NCBI GenBank assembly: GCA_030037695.1 | Contig: JASHQF010000031.1 | Coordinates: 1 to 7,674 of the forward strand | Length of the DNA stretch: 7,674 bases | Reading direction: 5' to 3' | Source of the DNA: Thermoplasmata archaeon | Lineage (GTDB): Archaea; Thermoplasmatota; Thermoplasmata; Lutacidiplasmatales; UBA184 | Shown here: positions 1-5,058 of the stretch, piece after piece | How positions within the stretch are numbered: the first letter of the stretch is position 1 | Layout of the letters: the number at the start of each line of letters is the position of its first letter | Made by a program: the position numbers and the translations under genes | The notes under the pieces: model-generated | The model's database searches: none | The model's input: the letters and a program-made list of their open reading frames with translations, nothing else | What the model was told of the DNA's origin: nothing

Positions 1-380
1 ACGCGGGCCCAGTAGTCCGATCGCCCGACGAGCTCGTGGGCCCACCGGTACCGGACGGCGGGCGCCGTTGCGCCGAGCGCTTCGAAGACCGCCTGCATCG
101 CCCGGCCGGAGGCGGTGATCCGCTCGAGGTCCCCGCCGAGCTTGTCGTTGATCCAGGCGTGCCAGTCGGCGAGGAAGACGGTGACGTCGCAGCCGGCGTC
201 GGCGAGGTCGAGGATCTTGCGCGCGGTGATGAGGTGGGCGACCGTGAGGGGTCCGGACGGCTCGAAGCCGATGTAGGCACGCGGCCGCTCGGAGCGCTCG
301 AACAGCGCCCGAAGGTCGTCCGGGGTGAGGACCTCGACCGCGCCGCGCACGACGCGCGCGAGCCTCCCCTCGAGGTCCAC
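1..380 (-). CDS. tyrS: Tyrosyl-tRNA synthetase, archaeal/eukaryal type (N-terminal part, truncated by window edge)
   Basis: A class I aminoacyl-tRNA synthetase that charges tRNA-Tyr with tyrosine in the cytoplasm. About 126 residues are visible; the archaeal family is about 310-360 long, so the rest of the Rossmann domain, the KMSKS loop and the anticodon-binding domain lie beyond base 1. The signature YIGFEPSG is at residues 36-43; its Tyr aligns with the tyrosine-binding Tyr32 of the Methanocaldococcus enzyme. It is followed by LADAGCDVTVFLADWHAW, matching the family's 'AG.dv..l.AD.HA' segment. The HIGH signature reads T46-V-A-H49, so the first His is replaced by Thr and the Gly by Ala (human TyrRS has HVAY at this place). 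The GTG start at 380 is the first plausible start downstream of an in-frame stop at 459-461, and AGGGGA lies just upstream of it. The gene is divergent from the coiled-coil ATPase gene. The family call is firm; the substrate is inferred from the signature and overall similarity. Confidence 0.87.
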   Translation of the reverse strand, partial: MDLEGRLARVVRGAVEVLTPDDLRALFERSERPRAYIGFEPSGPLTVAHLITARKILDLADAGCDVTVFLADWHAWINDKLGGDLERITASGRAMQAVFEALGATAPAVRYRWAHELVGRSDYWAR

Positions 381-458
381 GACGTTCCCCTGCCGGCGGC
401 GGGCCGCTCCCCCGTCGGGGGCCGCGCGGCCGTCGGCGAGCCGCCCGGCGCCAATCGA

Positions 459-467
459 CTATATTAA
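459..467 (+). promoter_or_regulatory. TATA box of the HhH/coiled-coil ATPase gene (possibly bidirectional)
   Basis: CTATATTAA is the only AT-rich stretch in the 117-base divergent gap 381-497. Its centre (463) is 35 bases before the ATG at 498, so initiation would fall around 488-492 and leave a leader of 6-10 bases. No Shine-Dalgarno sequence precedes that ATG, which fits leaderless or short-leader archaeal transcription. Read on the minus strand (TTAATATAG) the same box could serve tyrS, but with a leader of about 55 bases. I see no other promoter candidate in the gap. Confidence 0.6.
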
Positions 468-497
468 GACCCCTTGCCGCGCTAGTTAGCGCCCCGC

Positions 498-2738
498 ATG
501 GACGGTTCGGCGGACGGCGCGCTTCACGACACGGACGTCGGTCCGGCCCCCGCGGCCGAGCTCGCTCGCGCGCTCGGCGTCGGTCGGGAGACCGCCCAGC
601 GTCTCCTCGACGCGGGGATCACCAGCGCCGACTCCGCCCGCGAGCTCTCCCCCGAGGCGCTCGAGCGCCTCGGGATCCCGCCGGTCGACCTCTCCGCGAT
701 CCGCGCGGAGGGCGGAGGCGGCGCTGCCGCGCCCGCCGGCGTCGACGTCGACGGGATCGTCGAGAAGTGGGCCGACTCCGTCCGGAGGACGGAACGGTCG
801 AGTCGGCCGAAGCTCGGCCCGGCCCGGAAAGGCTCCACCGAGGTGCTCCGCCGATGGATCGGCGGAGACGACCGCGCGATGGAGGAGTGGATCCGCTCCT
901 CGGAGGGGAGCCGCCCTGGGGTCGCCCTACCGCCCGTCCCCTCGGCCGGGCCGGAGGGCCCCGTCGCACCGGTAGCGGAGGGGGGCCCGCACGTCGACCC
1001 GGTGCTCGAGCGCGAGGAGACGGTCGTGCGGTGGCTCACCGGCCTGCTCGATCGGGTCACTACGGGTCAGTTCGACGCGTCGTCCGTGATCCAGGAGGTC
1101 CAGGACCTCCAGCGGCAGCTGTTCGACGAGCGGGCGAAGCGCAAGCAGCTCGAAGAGCAGGTCGAGCACGTCAAGCGCGGCTCGATCGCCGTGATCAAGT
1201 ACGTCCGCTCGCGGGAGGGGAAGGAGCGGGACGCTGCGGTCCAGGCCAAGGACGAGGAGATCGCGAGCCTCCGGGCCCGCCTCGCGGCGTTCGAGGGCGG
1301 GACCGTACCGACGGTCGGTCCGGCGCCCGCCCGCTCCGGCGAGGGCGGCCCGGGCGGGGTCGGCGCGTCGCGATCGGATCCGGAGGCGGCCGAGGCCGAG
1401 CGCAAGCTCCGGGCCGAGCTCGCCGAACGGGAGCACGAGTTCATCGACCGGGAGGCGGAGCTCCGGCGCCGCGTCGTCCAGCTCGAGGGGGAGATCCGCC
1501 GGTTGTCGAGCGACGCCGCCCGCGCCGAGGGCCACGCGACCCTCCTCGCCGGGGAGGGGACCGACGTGCCGAAGGAGCTCGCCCGCCAGCTGCGGGCCGC
1601 GACCGATCGCGAGCGGGACCTGGTCGCGCGCGAGAACGAGCTGCGCACGAAGTTCGAGGAGATCCGGCTCCGCTCGGAGGAGATCGACCGGCGCCGCGGC
1701 GGGCTCGAGTTCAAGGAGCGCGAGCTCGCGTCGTTCGACCAGCAGCTGCAGACCCGACGCCAGGCGCTCGACATCGAGGCCCGGCGCCTCGAGGGATTGC
1801 GCCGCGAGACCGAGGCCGGGTCGACGAAGATCGACCAGGCGCAGCGGCTCGACGAGCTCACCCACCAGCTCGCGAAGCGGGAGGCCGAGCTCAAGGGACG
1901 GGAGGCGGAGCTCGCCGAGCGACGCCGCGAGCTCGACTCGATGTCCACGACCGTCGCCGGCGAGGAGGCGGAGCGCCTCCACCAGGAGAGCGTCGCCGCG
2001 GAATCCGCGCAGAAGGTCCGCAGCGGCGTCCGGCGGCTGGACGACCTCCTGTACGGCGGCTTCCCCGCCGGCGCGCAGGTCCTCGTCAACGGCCCGGCGC
2101 ACACGGGCAAGGACGTCCTCGGCCGGCTGTTCTCGATCGAGGGGCTCCGTGCCGGGATCCCGACGATCTGGGTCGTCACCGACAAGACCTGGCGCCAGGT
2201 GCGCGACGACCTCGAGGCGCTCTACCCCAAGTTCGCCGAGGCGGAGCGGACCGGGATGCTCCGCTACGTCGACGTCTACACCCTCTCGGTGAGCTCCCCT
2301 GCCCCCGCCCCGGGGGTACGGTTCCTCTCGCCGAGCGACAAGGCGGTCCTGGAGCAGCTCGGTCAGGCGGTCAACGGGTTCGCCGAGGAGCTCAAAGAGA
2401 AGTTCCACGGCTACCGGCTCGTCTTCGAGTCGGTCTCGACGATCACCGCCTACCTCGACACGACGGCGACGTTCCGGTTCCTCCAGCCGTTCGTCGGCCG
2501 CCGGAAGATCGACCACTCGGTGGGCTACTACGTCCTCGAGAGCGGGATGCACTCGGAGGCGGACCTGGAGACGCTCGAGCACATGGTCGACGGCTCGCTC
2601 AACCTCAAGATCGAGCAGATGAAGACGTTCCTCGCCGTCCGCGGGATCGGCGATGCGCAGGCCCGCAGCTGGGTCGGCTATACGTTCACCAAGCGGTCGT
2701 TCAACCTGGGTTCGTTCAGCCTGGAACACATCCGCTAG
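498..2738 (+). CDS. HhH / long coiled-coil / RecA-superfamily (RAD55-KaiC-GvpD-like) ATPase-fold protein
   Basis: A 746-residue cytoplasmic protein with no signal peptide or membrane segment. Residues about 18-70 resemble a Rad51-type helix-hairpin-helix (LGVGRETAQRLLDAGI, then SPEALERLGI), a fold that usually binds DNA or protein. Residues 86-135 form a short Trp- and charge-rich block. Residues about 195-265 and 295-500 are heptad-rich, Glu/Arg/Leu-rich coiled coil interrupted by a Gly/Pro linker at about 267-292. Residues 506-746 are a RecA/KaiC-like domain: SGVRRLDDLLYGGFPAG (entry motif), GPAHTGKD at 532-539 as the P-loop with Asp instead of Ser/Thr after Lys538, WVVTDK at 558-563, and RLVFESVS at 640-647 as a Walker B-like strand carrying Glu644. 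Nucleotide hydrolysis is therefore doubtful. The architecture suggests a structural, DNA-organising or signalling role, but I do not recognise a named gene. It ends at TAG 2736-2738, followed by the SRP RNA. Confidence 0.88.
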   Translation: MDGSADGALHDTDVGPAPAAELARALGVGRETAQRLLDAGITSADSARELSPEALERLGIPPVDLSAIRAEGGGGAAAPAGVDVDGIVEKWADSVRRTERSSRPKLGPARKGSTEVLRRWIGGDDRAMEEWIRSSEGSRPGVALPPVPSAGPEGPVAPVAEGGPHVDPVLEREETVVRWLTGLLDRVTTGQFDASSVIQEVQDLQRQLFDERAKRKQLEEQVEHVKRGSIAVIKYVRSREGKERDAAVQAKDEEIASLRARLAAFEGGTVPTVGPAPARSGEGGPGGVGASRSDPEAAEAERKLRAELAEREHEFIDREAELRRRVVQLEGEIRRLSSDAARAEGHATLLAGEGTDVPKELARQLRAATDRERDLVARENELRTKFEEIRLRSEEIDRRRGGLEFKERELASFDQQLQTRRQALDIEARRLEGLRRETEAGSTKIDQAQRLDELTHQLAKREAELKGREAELAERRRELDSMSTTVAGEEAERLHQESVAAESAQKVRSGVRRLDDLLYGGFPAGAQVLVNGPAHTGKDVLGRLFSIEGLRAGIPTIWVVTDKTWRQVRDDLEALYPKFAEAERTGMLRYVDVYTLSVSSPAPAPGVRFLSPSDKAVLEQLGQAVNGFAEELKEKFHGYRLVFESVSTITAYLDTTATFRFLQPFVGRRKIDHSVGYYVLESGMHSEADLETLEHMVDGSLNLKIEQMKTFLAVRGIGDAQARSWVGYTFTKRSFNLGSFSLEHIR

Positions 2739-2783
2739 GACCCGGAGCGACGGCCGCCCGGGAGCGGGCGCCGGTACCAAGGG

Positions 2784-2790
2784 CTATGTA
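2784..2790 (+). promoter_or_regulatory. TATA-like box of the SRP RNA gene
   Basis: CTATGTA lies in the 72-base gap between the ATPase stop codon and the RNA. Its centre (2787) is 24-26 bases before the inferred RNA 5' end at 2811-2813, the expected archaeal TATA-to-start distance. CCAAGG immediately upstream is a possible but imperfect BRE. Confidence 0.45.
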
Positions 2791-2810
2791 CGCTGCCCGC
2801 GTCCAAAGGA

Positions 2811-3125
2811 CCGCTAGGCTGGACCGGGGGGTTGGGCGTCCCCTTACACACCGAAACCGTCCTTAGCGGGGGTGACAGGCAGGAGCGACGTTCGGAGGAG
2901 TCGCGCGTCCCGCGTGGCTTCGCAGACGCTCTGTTCCGCTGGGCCGCGGGTCCCGCGACGGGCGCTCGGAGGAGCGCCCTAGCGGGTATCCATCACGGGC
3001 ACCGGGTCAGGTCCTGACGGGAGCAGCCTTACCGTGACCCGTCGACGCTGGCGGGAAGACGGGGCCGAGGAGCGCGTGGGGCCTCCGCGCGGTTCGTCCG
3101 GGCGGCAATCCTGCTGGCCTAGCAC
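2811..3125 (+). ncRNA. ffs: Signal recognition particle RNA (archaeal 7S RNA)
   Basis: The RNA scaffold of the signal recognition particle, which binds SRP19 and SRP54 and directs ribosomes making exported proteins to the membrane. The helix 8 signature is unmistakable: GGTCAGGTCC at 3005-3014, loop TGAC at 3015-3018, and GGGAGCAGCC at 3019-3028. The stem is extended by TCACGG (2993-2998) pairing with CCGTGA (3032-3037). The 5' end carries the Alu-domain pattern: GGGGGGTTGGGCGTCCCC near 2825-2843, then CCGAAACCG. The ends close the molecule exactly: GCTAGGC at 2813-2819 is the reverse complement of GCCTAGC at 3117-3123 (helix 1, typical of archaea). About 313-315 nt matches the usual archaeal length. 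The exact ends are set by the helix and could move a few bases. The small open frames across this region are by-products of GC-rich RNA sequence. Confidence 0.95.
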
Positions 3126-3130
3126 CCGGG

Positions 3131-3160
3131 GCACCCCCCCACCCCCCGGTTTCCACTGGA
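3131..3160 (-). repeat. G-run element, copy A (convergent intergenic)
   Basis: On the minus strand this 30-base element reads TCCAGTGGAA, then ACCGGGGGGT, then GGGGGGGTGC. It aligns without gaps to copy B at 3712-3741 with 26 of 30 identical bases, in the opposite orientation. It fills nearly all of the gap between the SRP RNA 3' end (about 3125) and the thioesterase stop codon (3164-3166). It would be G-rich in the thioesterase transcript tail and C-rich in any SRP RNA read-through. No T-run terminator is visible here, so a role in 3'-end formation is possible but unproven. Confidence 0.6.
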
Positions 3161-3163
3161 ACC

Positions 3164-3607
3164 TCACGCCCACCCCTCGGGCGCGGGCTCGACCGCGTCG
3201 GCCTCGAGGCGTTGGCGCACGCGGTCCGGGATCGGCTTCTTCGAGGAACGGGCGTAGTCGTAGGTGACGATCACGGTCCGGCCCCGGGCGGTGACCGTCC
3301 CGGTCGTGGTCTCGGTGAAACGGTAGAGGAGCGAGAAGCTCGTGCGGCCGAGCGGCCGCGCCGGGGCGACCTCCCCGTCGAGCTCCGCACCGTAGGCGAC
3401 CGGGGCGAGGTACCGGCAGGTCGCCTCGGCGACGATGATGTCGAGCGAGGACGGCTCGCGGACGCCGAGGACGGGCAGGTAGTAGTCGCAGCGGAGCGTT
3501 TCCATCATCGGAAAGTAGGCGGCGTGGTTGAGGTGGTTCAGCACGTCGAGATCGTGGTACGGCACGTAGAACCGTCGACGGACGGGCCACGAAGGTTCGC
3601 TCGGCAC
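3164..3607 (-). CDS. Acyl-CoA thioesterase, hotdog fold (4HBT/YbgC-FadM-like)
   Basis: A 147-residue cytoplasmic protein, a normal length for the single-hotdog 4HBT family, which hydrolyses acyl-CoA thioesters and usually works as a tetramer. The N-terminal signature runs FYVPYHDLDVLNHLNHAAYF at 13-32, followed by METLR at 35-39. It matches the family's 'D.D..gHvNN..Y...mE..R' pattern; Asp21 is the likely catalytic carboxylate by analogy with YbgC. The central strand region (VAEATCRYLAPVAYGAELDG) and FSLLYRFTETTTG also fit the fold. The acyl substrate cannot be read from the sequence. The start is GTG at 3607. It lies about 35 bases from the TATATA centre at 3642 with no Shine-Dalgarno, suggesting a short leader. 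It stops with TGA at 3164-3166, convergent with the SRP RNA and divergent from glyA. Confidence 0.85.
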   Translation of the reverse strand: MPSEPSWPVRRRFYVPYHDLDVLNHLNHAAYFPMMETLRCDYYLPVLGVREPSSLDIIVAEATCRYLAPVAYGAELDGEVAPARPLGRTSFSLLYRFTETTTGTVTARGRTVIVTYDYARSSKKPIPDRVRQRLEADAVEPAPEGWA

Positions 3608-3637
3608 CGGGACACCGCTGCGCGCGACGCCGACGGG

Positions 3638-3647
3638 GGATATATGG
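3638..3647. promoter_or_regulatory. Palindromic TATA box, candidate bidirectional promoter (thioesterase / glyA)
   Basis: The ATATAT core (3640-3645), flanked by GC, is the only AT-rich tract in the divergent region. Its centre (3642.5) lies 35.5 bases from the thioesterase GTG at 3607 and 33.5 bases from the glyA GTG at 3676. Since the core is its own reverse complement, one box could position TBP for either direction. If initiation occurs about 27 bases away, both transcripts would start 6-9 bases before a GTG codon. Confidence 0.6.
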
Positions 3648-3675
3648 GGACGAGCGGCTCGCTCGCGCGCGCACC

Positions 3676-5058
3676 GTGCCGAAGCAGCCCCGCGACCGCG
3701 CAGCGCCGACCTCCACTGGAAAAGGGGGGGTGGGGGGGTCCCGGGAGGCTGCCCCCGCGCCGTCCTCGATGGCCGAGGCGGTCGAGCGCGTCCGGCGCCT
3801 CGCCCGGGAGCATTCGCTCCGGTTCGAGCGCTCGATCCCGCTGATCGCGAGCGAGAACCTCCTCTCCCCGTACGCGAAGGAACTCCTCGTCTCCGACCTC
3901 CACTCGCGCTACGCGGAAGGGCTCCCGGGGGAGCGGTACTACGAAGGGAACGAGCAGGTCGACGAGATCGAGCTCCTCTGCCTCGACCTCGCCCGTCGCC
4001 TGTTCCGCTGCGCCTTCGCCGACGTCCGCCCGATCTCGGGCACGGTCGCGAACCTCGCCGTGCTGAAGGCGCTCGCGGAGCCCGGCGACCTGGTCGGCAC
4101 GAGCCGCCTCGCCGACGGGGCCCACATCTCGAGCGCCGGCTTCGGCGCCTTCGGTCTCCGGGGCGTGAAGCCGGTCTACTACGCCTGGGACGCCGAGCGG
4201 ATGACGATCGACGTCGCCCGCACCCGGGAGATCCTGCGCGCGGTGCGCCCGAAGACCTGCCTGTTCGGCCTCTCGCTGTTCCTGTTCCCGCTCCCGATCG
4301 ACGAGCTCCGACCGACGCTCGAGGAGATCGGGGCGCGCGGGTGGTACGACGGCGCGCACGTCCTCGGCCTGATCGCCGGCGGGGAGTTCCAGGACCCGTT
4401 GCGGGAGGGGTGCACGGTCCTCAGCGCGTCGACGCACAAGACGCTCCCCGGGCCCCAGCACGGGATCCTGCTCGCGGACGGGGACGAGGAGCTCCAGCAG
4501 CGCCTGCGCTCGGGGGCGTTCCCGGGCGTGACGAGCAACCACCACCTCCACGCGATGGCCGCGCTCGCCGTGAGCCTCGCCGAGCACCTCGAGTTCGGCC
4601 GGGAGTACGCGCGGCGGACGATCGCCAACGCGCGCGCGCTCGCCGCCGCGCTCCACGCGCGCGGGTTCGACGTCCTGGGCGAGCGCCTCGGCTTCACCCG
4701 CTCGCACACGATCGCGGTCCGCGTCGATGCGGAGGGCGGCGGCGAGGCGGCCGCCCGTCGCCTCGCCGACGCGGGGATCATCGCGAACAAGAACCTCCTG
4801 CCCGGGGACACGAGCCCGAAGCACCCCGGCGGGGTGCGTCTCGGCACTGCCGAGGTGACGCGGCTCGGCATGGGGGAGCGCGAGATGGAGGCGATCGCCG
4901 AGCTCGCGCACGACCTCCTGCACCGGGGCCGCCCGGCGTCGGAGATCCGGACGCGGGCGGCCGAGCTCAAGCGGGGGTTCACCACCGTGCAGTACTGCTT
5001 CGGCGCCGGCGAGGCGGCGTACCGCTACTACGATCTCGTCGGTCGCCCGCCGGGCTAG
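3676..5058 (+). CDS. glyA: Serine hydroxymethyltransferase
   Basis: A PLP enzyme that interconverts serine and glycine while passing a one-carbon unit to a pterin carrier (tetrahydrofolate or tetrahydromethanopterin; not decidable here). In 460-residue numbering it has IPLIASENLLSP at 67-78; Tyr79, Glu81, Tyr88 and Tyr89 in YAEGLPGERYYEG; SGTVANLAVLKAL; His150 that would stack on PLP; and Asp225 and His228 in DGAHVLGL. Lys255 in STHKTLPGPQHG is the Schiff-base lysine, and Arg388 in GGVRLGTAEVTR binds the substrate carboxylate. All key residues are present. Start choice: GTG 3676 fits the TATA spacing of neighbouring genes. ATG 3769 has no Shine-Dalgarno, but it gives 429 residues, the usual archaeal length. 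The extra 31 residues are low complexity and are partly encoded by G-run copy B, so 3769 remains a real alternative. The stop overlaps that of the convergent surface-protein gene. Confidence 0.95.
   Translation: MPKQPRDRAAPTSTGKGGVGGSREAAPAPSSMAEAVERVRRLAREHSLRFERSIPLIASENLLSPYAKELLVSDLHSRYAEGLPGERYYEGNEQVDEIELLCLDLARRLFRCAFADVRPISGTVANLAVLKALAEPGDLVGTSRLADGAHISSAGFGAFGLRGVKPVYYAWDAERMTIDVARTREILRAVRPKTCLFGLSLFLFPLPIDELRPTLEEIGARGWYDGAHVLGLIAGGEFQDPLREGCTVLSASTHKTLPGPQHGILLADGDEELQQRLRSGAFPGVTSNHHLHAMAALAVSLAEHLEFGREYARRTIANARALAAALHARGFDVLGERLGFTRSHTIAVRVDAEGGGEAAARRLADAGIIANKNLLPGDTSPKHPGGVRLGTAEVTRLGMGEREMEAIAELAHDLLHRGRPASEIRTRAAELKRGFTTVQYCFGAGEAAYRYYDLVGRPPG
3712..3741 (+). repeat. G-run element, copy B (glyA leader or N-terminal extension)
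   Basis: This 30-base element reads TCCACTGGAA, AAGGGGGGGT, GGGGGGGTCC. It differs from copy A (minus strand 3131-3160) at only four positions, and the similarity continues into CCCGGG a few bases further on. Two runs of seven G separated by one T could fold as a G-quadruplex with single-base loops in the glyA transcript. It lies between the candidate glyA starts at 3676 and 3769, so it is either 5' leader or part of a low-complexity N-terminal extension (GKGGVGGS). Confidence 0.6.

Noticed and set aside
36..467. A plus-strand open frame of 143 codons over the tyrS region.
   Set aside because: The minus strand carries an unmistakable TyrRS N-terminus over most of the same bases; the plus translation has no recognisable motif.
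927..2780. A 617-codon minus-strand frame opposite the coiled-coil ATPase gene.
   Set aside because: Its Leu/Glu/Arg-rich look is the mirror of coiled-coil codons (GAG/CTC, CGC/GCG) on the other strand; there is no domain, promoter or start context.
767..2866. A 699-codon plus-strand frame overlapping the coiled-coil ATPase gene.
   Set aside because: It is a shifted frame of the real gene with an Arg/Pro/Gly-dominated translation and no recognisable domain; the overlapped frame has clear HhH and RecA-like domains.
3124..3163. A classic terminator for the SRP RNA or the thioesterase.
   Set aside because: There is no T-run on either strand and no strong hairpin followed by T; only C/G homopolymer runs are present.
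2832..3267. Two small plus-strand open frames (2832-3017 and 3034-3267).
   Set aside because: They lie over the SRP RNA and the antisense of the thioesterase gene; RNA structure explains the sequence better.
3131..3741. The inverted G-run pair as terminal repeats of an insertion sequence or transposon.
   Set aside because: The enclosed DNA is a normal thioesterase gene plus promoter, no transposase is present, and I see no target-site duplication. I kept it as a repeat pair only.
3676..3768. A metabolite riboswitch in the possible glyA leader.
   Set aside because: Apart from the G-run element I find no pattern resembling glycine, SAM or tetrahydrofolate riboswitches, and the leader may be coding.
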